Positions 42,967 through 51,637 of a stretch of DNA of 64,000 bases are shown here, in pieces. Numbering within the stretch: position 1 is the first letter of the stretch; each line of letters begins with the position of its first letter. A program made the translations under genes and the position numbers. Source of the DNA: Yaniella flava. Lineage in GTDB: Bacteria; Actinomycetota; Actinomycetes; Actinomycetales; Micrococcaceae. The stretch lies in the NCBI RefSeq assembly GCF_039529295.1, contig NZ_BAAAMN010000016.1:1-64000 (forward strand). Reading direction: 5' to 3'. The notes beneath the pieces were generated by a model. That model saw nothing but the letters and a program-made list of their open reading frames with translations. It did no database searches and was not told the origin of the DNA.

Positions 42967-44505
42967 CTACGCACGCTGGTCGGTGAGCCCCAAGTACTCG
43001 GCGATGACGGTGGCATCTAGGGATGCCAGCGCCTCGGGCGTGAACGGTGGGTTTTGCGTTGCGTCCGGTAAGCGGATGTTGTCCAGCGCGAATTGGACGG
43101 CGTCCCAATCGATGCCATCGAGGATTAACTGTGGTTTGGCAAACGCAAGCTTTGGCGACATGGTGATCCAGCCGGGGCCCGCGACGCCTTGTGAAGTGTT
43201 GATAATAAAACGGTACGGGCCGGTGTCTTGCTCCGTTGCGGGCTGGACGAGTATGGGCGTGGCACCACGAACGTGCAAGTTGTACCACAGGTTATTCTCG
43301 GATTGTTTGGCTGCTGCGATGGTTTCAGCATCGGCGGTATTCAGATATTGCAGTAAGGCCGGGTCTTTGTCTTCCAGGTACGAACTGTCGTAGCGGGATG
43401 CGATGATTACCCGACGGTTCTCCGCCACGGGATATTCCCAGTCGTCGGCTTCGATAACTTTTTCAGTGACGTCAGTGGGTGGTGGCAGCATAGGGTGCAT
43501 ATGGTAGGGCTGGATGCCCAGGGCCCAGGCCTTGTCTTCGTTGAGTACCAGATACTTTTTGCCGGGGACATCCCATCCATGGCGAATCTCAAAGAAATCG
43601 TCCATTCGGTAGGATACCTGTTGGTTTCCATCATCGCGGAGTACATCCTGCCAGGACGATGCTGGATTCAGTCGTGAGTAGGGTACTTCTTTTGTGACTG
43701 TGGCGTTGAAGAGTTCCCCGCCGTCAGACATTTCGAACGTGTTGGAAGACTGTGGCCGTTCATTGGTGAAGATGAGCACTGACCAGTCGAGTATTTCATC
43801 TTCGTGTTCTGTGGCATCCAATATTCCGCGGTCAAACGAGTGGATGCGTTGGATGCGGACCCGGTTGGTGAGATACCAACGCAGTGCGTGCCCAGCGTGG
43901 CGGTGAAGAAATGCCGACGGCAGCAGCCAGGCAGAGACGGCACCGGGTGCCAGAAACTTATGCGTGGCCAAGACAAAATGGTTGTACAGATCTGCCAGAC
44001 CGGTGGGCCGAATGCCCGAGGCGGTTTCGGCGGCATCGGCCGAGAGAATCTTCTCGTCTGAGCTGAGCCGGTGATGCTGTGTTGCCGGTGGACGGGACAG
44101 TACCAGTGTGGCCTTTGGTAGGTGATCGGCTGTCAACCGCATGAAATCTACATCAGAGACTGTGAGTCCAGCCGGGGCCCACAGATCGTGGGCTAAAGCA
44201 GCGAGGTGTTCATCCTGTTCCACACCGTGGGCACGACGGATGGCGAGCTCATCGGTTTTTTCGGCGGCATCGTGAAGTAGCGCGGAGAAGAATATGCCGG
44301 AACCGATACACGGTTCTAGAAAGCTGACCTCACGGCCGGGATGATATTTCAAGGCAAGGCCAGCAATATCGCTGGCTAAATCAAACGGGGTTGCGCCTTG
44401 CTGGGAGGAGTGCTGTTGGTCGTCGGAGCGGAGTTTCTCTAAGAAGACTTGGCCGGTCTGGCGTACGGTTTCTGTGCCCGTTACGTCGAAGTCGAATCCC
44501 AACAC
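42967..44505 (-). CDS. Eco57I/Alw26I-like adenine DNA methyltransferase homologue with degenerate NPPY
   Basis: About 512 residues, close to the type IIG/IIS N6-adenine methyltransferases. ATPFDLASDIAGLALKYHPG and SFLEPCIGSGIFFSALL give motifs X and I (SAM binding). The catalytic motif IV, normally NPPYVRHHHL, reads RPPATQHHRL at about 44071-44094, so both the Asn and the aromatic residue are lost; the DNA is unambiguous. Flanking sequence such as GLADLYNHFVLATHKFLAPGAVSAWLLPSAFL and RIQRIHSFD is well conserved. Start GTG 44505 (or TTG 44502) follows GGAGG; ATG 44535 lies upstream of that site. Methylation is unlikely, while DNA recognition may persist. It is the middle gene of the island. 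Confidence 0.72.
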   Translation of the reverse strand: MLGFDFDVTGTETVRQTGQVFLEKLRSDDQQHSSQQGATPFDLASDIAGLALKYHPGREVSFLEPCIGSGIFFSALLHDAAEKTDELAIRRAHGVEQDEHLAALAHDLWAPAGLTVSDVDFMRLTADHLPKATLVLSRPPATQHHRLSSDEKILSADAAETASGIRPTGLADLYNHFVLATHKFLAPGAVSAWLLPSAFLHRHAGHALRWYLTNRVRIQRIHSFDRGILDATEHEDEILDWSVLIFTNERPQSSNTFEMSDGGELFNATVTKEVPYSRLNPASSWQDVLRDDGNQQVSYRMDDFFEIRHGWDVPGKKYLVLNEDKAWALGIQPYHMHPMLPPPTDVTEKVIEADDWEYPVAENRRVIIASRYDSSYLEDKDPALLQYLNTADAETIAAAKQSENNLWYNLHVRGATPILVQPATEQDTGPYRFIINTSQGVAGPGWITMSPKLAFAKPQLILDGIDWDAVQFALDNIRLPDATQNPPFTPEALASLDATVIAEYLGLTDQRA

Positions 44506-44612
44506 ACTGCCTCCTTCCGCCACGAAAACGGCCATCTATGCCGTCGCTTTCCAACCCTAATGTGTCAAGTTGTACACGCGAGAGATATGCGCAAATATGT
44601 AGCGAAACGTGA

Positions 44613-44650
44613 GCGCCACGGCAGAACATCAGTTCTCTGCGGTGGCGCTC
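44613..44650 (-). terminator. Imperfect hairpin after the DUF262 gene, derived from the lysC terminator
   Basis: Arms around 44613-44629 and 44634-44650 pair with one or two mismatches (GAGCGCCAC.. / ..GTGGCGCTC). The right arm is identical to the lysC terminator arm at 46706-46725, so this hairpin is a diverged second copy. Confidence 0.6.
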
Positions 44651-44705
44651 AGCTGCTTGTGCCGGGTTTAGCGGCCGGTACCACCGTGGACGGTGACTTC
44701 GTCCT
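44631..44705. repeat. Direct repeat copy 1: duplicated lysC 3' end, now the end of the DUF262 gene
   Basis: About 75 bp matching 46706-46780 with roughly five mismatches. It covers the terminator arm, the stop codon and the last codons (TVHGGTGR). The two copies flank the DUF262 gene in the same orientation, offset by 2075 bp. They look like the footprint of an insertion at the 3' end of lysC. Confidence 0.82.
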
Positions 44706-46560
44706 CGACAGCATTCTCTGTGGTTGTTTCGGCAATGACGACAGAGTCGAACTGTGCCGAATCTTCTACCGCATAGCCCCGCGAAATATCACGTTGCACT
44801 TGTTTGCCCATTGCTCCTTCGACCATTACGCATACACGCTCGCGCCTCTCTGCGAAGAATGCTGCGAAGTCATTAGACCGCAAGGCACCAGCCGGAATCA
44901 GATGAGATTCCAATACGTTGTCGAGCGTTGTCGAGGATATTTGGCCGTTCCGCTCGACGAGATCTAGGTAGTGTGATGGTGCACGTCCGCCTATGGTCCG
45001 ATTCGTCTTGGCGCTGATCGCACTTTTATTGATAATCGATTCACGGTGCTCATCATCGATGTTGTGATCGAAACACCATTTTTTGGGAAAGATGTGGTGG
45101 ATGTCGACCGCGAGCTCTCGGTGTTGAAATAGATCCAGTCGTTTGTCTTCCATCCAGTCGCGCGCTTCGTTGGCCAGCAACAACGCATATATACCTTTAT
45201 AAGCGGCTGCATTACGTGTCCTTAACGAGTGGAGGCGTGATTCGACAAACTGTGCATCTTGAACTGTTGTAGGAAGACTGGCGTTCTCGGTTCCTAGTGC
45301 CCAAGCGGGGACCATCATCAAATCTCGGACGAACCTGGTGTCCGTCGTACCACCGTATAGTTCGCCTAGAATCCCGCACCAGAACCATTGAATAAGGCGG
45401 CTGTGCGGTCCACGTAGGTTGGCGTCATCTGCCATCACCACTTTGATCGCCGCGAGAGGGATGAGCTGACTACGATACGGAAGGAATTTGGTATCGAAAA
45501 TGTGTCGATCAGCCATAAATCCTGCAGCCCATATGAATGCATTGCGCAGCGGCTCTAGCCATTCAAGGTAGTCACTGAGCGTGAGTCGTAAGACATCCTC
45601 ACTTCTTGCGGAGACGGCAGCCGCTCGTGTTCTTGTGTCCGCGAGATGACGCTTGCGTGTAGCTAGGAGGGTGGCTGCTTTGAGGAAATCAGTGCTTTCT
45701 AGATCCTGAAGTACAGGATGAGCTGCAAAACTCTCTTGTGTTTCTCGCCAGTTCTCATTGAGTCGGAAATCTGTTCCGTGTTCTGCATAGTAGTCACCAT
45801 CTCCTGCAAAAGTGGCAGTTAATAGTTCGAACACGTTGAGTTCAAGACCGCCGGTATTTACTTTCTCGAACACCGTTGCAACCGCAGCTTTGGAAGTATT
45901 GCCGTCCAATTCGATGGCAGGAATAGAATACCGTTGGGCGGGTGTGAGAACCTCGGCATGGAATCGAGTGGCGTCTTCCTGATTCAACATCATGTAGTGC
46001 ATCATCCAGGACTGACTCTCTGAGGGTTTGAGCAGGAGGTTGAGTGGAAAGTAGCCGTGGTGGCGCTGCGCTTCCTCGCTGGAGAGGTCCAATACAATAT
46101 CGCGATTAAAGTTCGTTTTAATCTTTCCGTCTGCATCCACAGAAATGACTGACTCGTCGATACAGTCTTCACCGGCTAGAGCACGTTCGATGTTCACAAA
46201 GTACTTGCGTGCCATAAGTTTGCCACGCGAATCCTTCGTTTCGACAACCCCGTCGCCGGTAAGTGCCTGGGTTAGAGACGTGAGTCGCTGCTGACCATCA
46301 AGTAGTAGATGGGAAGGCTCTACAGATTGATGAATGTCAACGCCTTCTACGGGCCGGGGTTTGAAACGTACCTCATCATTGTCAGTGTCCAGCAGCATTA
46401 CCACGCCCATTGGGTGTCCGCGCAGAATAGTCACTAACAGCTGGCGGATGCGCTCGTCATCCCATTTATAGCCCCTTTGGAAGTCCGGAAGTTGAATGGT
46501 GCCATTAACAGTCCAGTCTAAGTATCTATCCAAAGTGTGCTGTGGTGTTTGAAATCCCAT
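44668..46560 (-). CDS. DUF262/HNH nuclease-like protein (GmrSD-type) with a LysC-derived C-terminus
   Basis: A 630-residue protein. The N-terminal DUF262 (GmrS-like, ParB-fold) domain shows LPDFQRGYKWDDERIRQLL and LLLDGQQRLTSL, the nucleotide-binding/hydrolysing motifs of this family. The C-terminal third has an HNH-type site, VDIHHIFPKKW with NKSAISAKTNRTIGGRAPSHYL (about 490-540). Together they resemble type IV modification-dependent restriction enzymes and related anti-phage nucleases. The last residues, TVHGGTGR, are identical to the end of aspartokinase, and the DNA repeat continues past the stop. The gene thus uses a captured copy of the lysC tail and stop. It starts at ATG 46560 downstream of the lysC terminator. 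Antiviral function is inferred. Confidence 0.83.
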   Translation of the reverse strand: MGFQTPQHTLDRYLDWTVNGTIQLPDFQRGYKWDDERIRQLLVTILRGHPMGVVMLLDTDNDEVRFKPRPVEGVDIHQSVEPSHLLLDGQQRLTSLTQALTGDGVVETKDSRGKLMARKYFVNIERALAGEDCIDESVISVDADGKIKTNFNRDIVLDLSSEEAQRHHGYFPLNLLLKPSESQSWMMHYMMLNQEDATRFHAEVLTPAQRYSIPAIELDGNTSKAAVATVFEKVNTGGLELNVFELLTATFAGDGDYYAEHGTDFRLNENWRETQESFAAHPVLQDLESTDFLKAATLLATRKRHLADTRTRAAAVSARSEDVLRLTLSDYLEWLEPLRNAFIWAAGFMADRHIFDTKFLPYRSQLIPLAAIKVVMADDANLRGPHSRLIQWFWCGILGELYGGTTDTRFVRDLMMVPAWALGTENASLPTTVQDAQFVESRLHSLRTRNAAAYKGIYALLLANEARDWMEDKRLDLFQHRELAVDIHHIFPKKWCFDHNIDDEHRESIINKSAISAKTNRTIGGRAPSHYLDLVERNGQISSTTLDNVLESHLIPAGALRSNDFAAFFAERRERVCVMVEGAMGKQVQRDISRGYAVEDSAQFDSVVIAETTTENAVEDEVTVHGGTGR

Positions 46561-46685
46561 GCCAACACACTAGCTGCATCGTCTCGAGTTTGAAATTTCT
46601 ATAAGTCTCACGCAGGGACATCGATACGTAGGTTCCAAATAACTCGAAGAGTCACAGGCGTTTCTTCGCAATTGGACAGGAAACA

Positions 46686-46720
46686 AAAAACCACCGCAGA
46701 GAACTAGTTCTCTGCGGTGG
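46686..46720 (-). terminator. Terminator of lysC
   Basis: Perfect palindrome with 15-bp arms (46691-46705 and 46706-46720, CCACCGCAGAGAACT / AGTTCTCTGCGGTGG), followed on the minus strand by a T6 run. Confidence 0.88.
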
Positions 46721-46780
46721 CGCTCAGCTGTTTGTGCTGGGTTTAGCGTCCGGTACCACCGTGGACGGTGGCTTCTTCCT
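46706..46780. repeat. Direct repeat copy 2: native lysC 3' end
   Basis: Partner of 44631-44705. It holds the authentic last codons of lysC, its stop and the right arm of its terminator. Confidence 0.82.
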
Positions 46781-48029
46781 CAGCATCCAGTCCAAATGCG
46801 TTGTGAATTTCTTGTACCGCGGCAGCCAGTTTGTCTTCCGCGGTGACCACGGAGATGCGAATCTCGGAGGTCGAAATCAGATCGATGTTGGCTCCGGCCC
46901 GGTGGAGGGCATCGAAGAAGGTTGCCGAAACACCTGGGTTGGAACGCATGCCCGCACCGATCAACGAGATTTTGCCGATGTTGCGCTGGTGTGTGACATC
47001 GTCGAACCCGATACCTGCTTGGGCATCCCGCAAAGCGGCGATGGCCTCTTTGGTCTGATCCAGTGGCACTGTAAACGAGATGTCTGTTGCCCCAGCCCCG
47101 GCACGGGATGGGTTTTGGACGATCATGTCAATGTTGGTGTTGGACGACGCGACCACCTGGAAAATTTCTGCGGCTTTTCCTGGGATGTCTGGGACACCGA
47201 CGATGGTGACTTTTGCTTCGGAGGTGTCATGTGCAACACCGGAGACGATTGGCTGTTCCATGGGCTGGCCTTCTGGTAGTTGGATGGTCTCTTGTTCATC
47301 TGGGATCACCCAGGTGCCTTCTTGCTCAGTGAACGAGGAGCGGACGTGGAGTTTCACACCGAAACGGCGGGCGTATTCAACGGAACGCAAATGGAGGATC
47401 TTGGATCCGGAGGCTGCCAGTTCCAGCATCTCTTCGGAAGAAATTTCATCGATCTTGCTGGCAGCTGGGACGACGCGGGGGTCGGCGGTAAAAATACCGT
47501 CCACGTCGGAGTAGATTTCGCAAGCATCCGCGTTGAGGGCGGCCGCGAGGGCAACAGCGGTTGTATCGGATCCGCCGCGCCCCATCGTGGTGATATCCTT
47601 GGATTCGGGGGACATGCCCTGAAAACCGGCGATAATGGCGACGTTGCCGTCATCGATTGCCTCTTGGATGCGTGTGGGGGAGACCCGGGTAATGCGGGCC
47701 TCGCCGTGGTACACGTCGGTGAGCATACCGGCCTGGGAACCGGTGAAGGAGCGTGCTTTGGAACCGTTGGAATCTACGGCCATGGCCAACAGGGCCATGG
47801 AGATGCGCTCACCAGCTGACAGGAGAATATCCATTTCACGTGCTGGGGCATCGTCGGTCACTTGACCGGCCAGATCCAGCAGATCATCTGTGGTGTCGCC
47901 CATCGCGGAAACGACGACAACAACTTGATGGCCGGCACGTTGTGTGGCGACCACTCGGCGGGCGACGCGTTGTATTCCTTCGGCGTCGGCGACAGATGAA
48001 CCGCCGTATTTTTGGATGATCAGGCTCAT
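46743..48029 (-). CDS. lysC: Aspartate kinase
   Basis: A 428-residue monofunctional aspartokinase, catalysing the first step of the lysine/threonine/methionine pathway. The kinase domain starts with LIIQKYGGSSVADAEGIQRVA and includes TTMGRGGSDTTAVALAAAL and YSDVDGIFTADPRVV. Two ACT domains (about 265-400) for feedback control show VTIVGVPDIPGKAAEIFQVVASSNTNIDMIVQN and ISLIGAGMRSNPGVSATFF. It lies in the order dnaX-recR-lysC, as in relatives, where asd usually follows; here the DUF262 island follows instead. Its terminal residues and terminator have been duplicated downstream. Confidence 0.93.
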   Translation of the reverse strand: MSLIIQKYGGSSVADAEGIQRVARRVVATQRAGHQVVVVVSAMGDTTDDLLDLAGQVTDDAPAREMDILLSAGERISMALLAMAVDSNGSKARSFTGSQAGMLTDVYHGEARITRVSPTRIQEAIDDGNVAIIAGFQGMSPESKDITTMGRGGSDTTAVALAAALNADACEIYSDVDGIFTADPRVVPAASKIDEISSEEMLELAASGSKILHLRSVEYARRFGVKLHVRSSFTEQEGTWVIPDEQETIQLPEGQPMEQPIVSGVAHDTSEAKVTIVGVPDIPGKAAEIFQVVASSNTNIDMIVQNPSRAGAGATDISFTVPLDQTKEAIAALRDAQAGIGFDDVTHQRNIGKISLIGAGMRSNPGVSATFFDALHRAGANIDLISTSEIRISVVTAEDKLAAAVQEIHNAFGLDAEEEATVHGGTGR

Positions 48030-48092
48030 AACTACCTTTTGGTTAGAAAATGGGACTGACGTTAAGTGTAGCGGCCAGGTGGCGGCGGGCCG

Positions 48093-48686
48093 CTAAAGTT
48101 TGCGGCGGCCTTCAAAGGCCCGCCCGAGCGTGACTTCATCGGCGTATTCAAGATCCCCACCGACGGGGAGCCCGGAGGCAAGGCGTGACAGCGTGAGCCC
48201 GACCGGTGAGAGCATGCGTGTCAGGTAGGTTGCGGTGGCTTCACCTTCGAGGTTGGGGTTGGTGGCGAGAATGACTTCGGTGACTTCTTCGTCCTGGAGG
48301 CGTGTGAGCAGTTCTCGTACGCGGAGTTGTTCGGGTCCGATGCCACCGATGGGGTTGATAGCTCCGCCGAGCACGTGGTAGCGGCCGTTGTAGGTGCGTG
48401 TGCGTTCGATGGCGATGACGTCTTGGGATTCTTCAACCACGCACAGCAGGCCTGCATCGCGGTGTTCATCACGGCAGATTGCACACGTGCTGTGTTCCGA
48501 GACGTTGAAGCAGATTTCACAGAGTCGAATTTTGGTTTTGACCTCGGTGATGGCTTCGGCCAGGGCGACCATGTCATCTTCTGGGGCTTCAAGAATGTGG
48601 AAGGCGATGCGCTGGGCAGACTTGGGGCCGATGCCCGGGAGTCTTCCGAGTTCATCGATGAGGGACTGGACCGCACCGTCGTACAC
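48093..48686 (-). CDS. recR: Recombination protein RecR
   Basis: A 197-residue RecR. It has the helix-hairpin-helix LGRLPGIGPKSAQRIAFHIL, a C4 zinc finger CEICFNVSEHSTCAIC and a Toprim domain with LCVVEESQDVIAIERT and HVLGGAINPIGGIGPEQL. It loads RecA with RecF/RecO during gap repair. GTG 48686 follows GAAAGG. It lies 27 bp downstream of dnaX, the classical arrangement. Confidence 0.93.
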   Translation of the reverse strand: MYDGAVQSLIDELGRLPGIGPKSAQRIAFHILEAPEDDMVALAEAITEVKTKIRLCEICFNVSEHSTCAICRDEHRDAGLLCVVEESQDVIAIERTRTYNGRYHVLGGAINPIGGIGPEQLRVRELLTRLQDEEVTEVILATNPNLEGEATATYLTRMLSPVGLTLSRLASGLPVGGDLEYADEVTLGRAFEGRRKL

Positions 48687-48713
48687 GTTGGGGCCTTTCT
48701 ATGGACGAGGGTT

Positions 48714-51533
48714 CTAAAGTTTCGGGGAGCCGTCTGCGTTGCGTTCTTCAACCAGACGAGCATTGAGCACGTTTTCGACGACGCTTCGGCCGGCGAGACC
48801 GGAGTCCTCGATGATTTCGTCATCATCCGACGCGTAATCATCGTCGTCATCGTCGGGTGTTTTTTCTTCTTGTACCGCGGGTTCGCCGTCCGTTTGTGTG
48901 GGTTGTTGGCCAGCGTATTGTGCGACCATTTCGGCAAAACGTGATCCCGCAGCAGGCTTGGTGTTTTCCTGCTGTGGTTTGTTGCCACCCGAGCTCGATG
49001 GGATGACGTCATTGAAACGCCGTTGGAACTCTTCGCGCAGCTCGGCTTCAGACTTGGCAAACGCCGGGGCGAAGGGCTCTTCGGCGGGTTCATTGCGGGG
49101 AATAAACCCGGCATAGCCGTCATCGGCAACCGGATCTGGACCCGTCGAAAGCTGTGGTTCTTCCGCAGGCGCTTGTTCGACCGGTGGGGTGGCTGCCGCA
49201 GGTGATTGTTGCGGCGCCTGGTGTGGAGGCGGTTGGTCTTGTGGCTGCTGTGATCCAACGTTTTGCCACGGATCTTCGGCCGGCATCCAGTCATCATCCG
49301 GTGGACCCCATTGGGAAGCTGGTTCACCCCAGTCTGATGCAGGTTGGCCCCACGCTTGGTCGGGTTCACCAGACCCCCAGCCTGCCACACCGGTGGCCGG
49401 CGGCTGCGGGTGAATCGGATTCGATTGTGGCGCGGGTTGCTGTGGCGAGGGTTGTTGCACGGGCTGCTGTTGAGCAGGTTGTGACGGCGCGACCGTCTGC
49501 GGGGGTGCTTGCGGTGAGGCTTGTTGTCCAGCGTTCTGCGGTGGTGGGACCGGGCTCGACTGCGGCGCCGGCTGCGTATGTTGTGCAGGTGGTTGGTGCT
49601 GGGCCGGTGGTTGCTGTGGTGCTGTGGGCGTTGGTTCGGGGGCAGCCTGGGCAGATGGTCTCTGTTCAGGCTGTGGCCGCTCGTCGCGGCTAGGTCCTTT
49701 TGGGGAACCACCGTCTGAGGTGCCCGAGATGAGATCCAGAGTGGGTTGGATGCCTAATACCTGGTTGAATCCCGCGGCGAGGAGTTTCTCTCCACCGCGC
49801 ATCTGTACGGTATTGCGAGCGCCATCGTTGTCGAAGCCGATGGTCAACAGCTGGCCGTCAAAACCGACGACCTGTGCATTGCCGTTGATCGTCATCCAGA
49901 TCAGACGCGATTCGTTTTTGAGATATTCCAGGACTTCTGGCCACGCACGACGCACCATCTCGACCTGGGATGGTTGCTGTTGTGCTGGGGCTTCTGGTGC
50001 TGCAGCCTGTGGTGGTTGTTGCGCGGCTGGTTGTTGCGGCTGTGCAGGGGGAGTCTGCTGCTGTGATTGTTGCGCCGCTGGCTGTGGTTGTGCCTGCTCT
50101 GGCTGCTGGTGCGACTGTTCCTGCGGTGCAGCGGTCGGCTCCGGCTCAGCTGCAGGAGTCGGTTCTGGGGCCGGTTCCGGAGACGGTGTATTGGCCGCCG
50201 GTTCGGGGGTTAGCTGTGGCGGTGGCTCAGACGGAGTCTCTTGTTGTTCGTCACGCACAAGCGCCGCACGTGCTGCTGCGGCACCGGACAGTCCGGTTTC
50301 TTGAGCCGCTGCGTGGTGCTGCGGCGGCGCGGGCTGAGTCGGCGTCGCATCGGGTGCTTCAGGTACGCCGCCGTATTCGATGCGACGCTCCAGTCGATCC
50401 ATACGTGCCGCGAGTCCGCGTTCTGTCTCGTCGGTGGCCGGCAACATGAGGCGGGCCATCAACAGTTCTAAGTGCAGCCGCGGCGAGGTTGCCCCATTCA
50501 TTTGCGTCAGTGCGGCAGCCGTAATATCTGCTGCACGCGAGACTTCGGCCGATCCCAACTGGTTTGCTTGGGCCTCGAGTCGCCGCAGCTGGTCCTCGGG
50601 CATACCGTGGAGGATCGCGGCGGCCTGTTCCGGAGCAGCTTTGGTGATCACCACATCACGGAAACGTTCGAGCAGATCCTGGACGAAGCGTTCTGGATCC
50701 TGGCCAGACTGCACGACCTGATCAACAACCCGAAACACAGTTGGTGAATCTTCAGCCGCCAGTGCATTGACGACATCATCGAGGAGGTTCTCTGGGGTAA
50801 AGCCCAACAGGTTCACGGCAAGGTCGTAGCCAACGCCGTCGTCGGTGGCACCGGCCAGCAGCTGGTCGAGGACCGACAGGGTGTCACGGACTGAACCACC
50901 ACCGGCACGAATCACCAGCGACAAAACGCCCGGGGCAATCGGGATCTGTTCCTGGGAAGCAAGCGTCTCCAAGTACTGCATCAACGGCTCTGGCGGCACC
51001 AGACGGAACGGATAGTGATGGGTACGCGAGCGGATAGTCCCGATCACTTTATCGGGCTCGGTCGTGGCAAAAATAAACTTGATGTGTTCTGGCGGCTCTT
51101 CAACGATCTTTAGCAGCGCGTTGAAACCGGCCGAAGTGACCATGTGTGCTTCGTCAATGATGAAGACTTTGTACCGGTCACGGGTTGGTGCAAAGGTCGC
51201 ACGTTCACGCAGATCGCGTGCGTCGTCCACACCACCGTGGGATGCCGCGTCGATTTCAATGACATCGAGCGAGCCCGGTCCACCGGTTGCCAGATCGGTG
51301 CAGGAATCGCATTGTCCGCACGGGTGGGCTGTGGGGCCCTGGGCACAGTTGAGGCAGCGTGCCAGAATTCTGGCCGACGTGGTTTTCCCACAACCGCGGG
51401 GACCCGAAAACAGGTAGGCATGATTGATCCGGTGTTTGTCGATGGCGTTGGCCAACGGCACAGTCACATGCTCTTGGCCAATAACCTGTTCAAACGTATC
51501 CGGCCGATAGCGGCGATATAAAGCGGTGGTCAC
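48714..51533 (-). CDS. dnaX: DNA polymerase III subunit gamma/tau
   Basis: A 939-residue clamp-loader ATPase. The N-terminal AAA+ module has TTALYRRYRPDTFEQVIGQEHV, Walker A FSGPRGCGKTTSARILAR, the zinc site CAQGPTAHPCGQCDSC and Walker B-type VFIIDEAHMVTSAGFNALLK with sensor 1 FIFATTEPDKVIGTI. Residues about 380-500 and 610-800 are long Gln/Pro/Ala-rich linkers typical of actinobacterial tau, separated by a globular segment with RRAWPEVLEYLKNESRLIWMTINGNAQV. The C-terminus is acidic. The start is GTG 51533; an upstream frame to 51563 is unlikely. The low-complexity linker explains large antisense frames in this stretch. Confidence 0.93.
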   Translation of the reverse strand: MTTALYRRYRPDTFEQVIGQEHVTVPLANAIDKHRINHAYLFSGPRGCGKTTSARILARCLNCAQGPTAHPCGQCDSCTDLATGGPGSLDVIEIDAASHGGVDDARDLRERATFAPTRDRYKVFIIDEAHMVTSAGFNALLKIVEEPPEHIKFIFATTEPDKVIGTIRSRTHHYPFRLVPPEPLMQYLETLASQEQIPIAPGVLSLVIRAGGGSVRDTLSVLDQLLAGATDDGVGYDLAVNLLGFTPENLLDDVVNALAAEDSPTVFRVVDQVVQSGQDPERFVQDLLERFRDVVITKAAPEQAAAILHGMPEDQLRRLEAQANQLGSAEVSRAADITAAALTQMNGATSPRLHLELLMARLMLPATDETERGLAARMDRLERRIEYGGVPEAPDATPTQPAPPQHHAAAQETGLSGAAAARAALVRDEQQETPSEPPPQLTPEPAANTPSPEPAPEPTPAAEPEPTAAPQEQSHQQPEQAQPQPAAQQSQQQTPPAQPQQPAAQQPPQAAAPEAPAQQQPSQVEMVRRAWPEVLEYLKNESRLIWMTINGNAQVVGFDGQLLTIGFDNDGARNTVQMRGGEKLLAAGFNQVLGIQPTLDLISGTSDGGSPKGPSRDERPQPEQRPSAQAAPEPTPTAPQQPPAQHQPPAQHTQPAPQSSPVPPPQNAGQQASPQAPPQTVAPSQPAQQQPVQQPSPQQPAPQSNPIHPQPPATGVAGWGSGEPDQAWGQPASDWGEPASQWGPPDDDWMPAEDPWQNVGSQQPQDQPPPHQAPQQSPAAATPPVEQAPAEEPQLSTGPDPVADDGYAGFIPRNEPAEEPFAPAFAKSEAELREEFQRRFNDVIPSSSGGNKPQQENTKPAAGSRFAEMVAQYAGQQPTQTDGEPAVQEEKTPDDDDDDYASDDDEIIEDSGLAGRSVVENVLNARLVEERNADGSPKL

Positions 51534-51637
51534 TCTCAATACCCTAGCTTGCTGTCGTGGCAATCGTTAGCAGTACAATCTGCTGGCAGAACTCCCAGTC
51601 TAGACTTTAATCGTCCCGCTCGACGAAAGGAAAACTC

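Noticed and set aside
42935..43288. N-terminal extension of the island membrane protein
   Set aside because: It overlaps the methyltransferase coding sequence in another frame and has no domain features.
48221..49711. A 496-codon minus-strand frame rich in Arg/His/Asn
   Set aside because: It is a shadow of the low-complexity dnaX linker and the recR end in another frame.
49154..50449. Several large plus-strand frames opposite dnaX, including a Cys/Gly-rich one
   Set aside because: Antisense of the CAG/CCA-rich tau linker. Composition and lack of start signals argue against genes.
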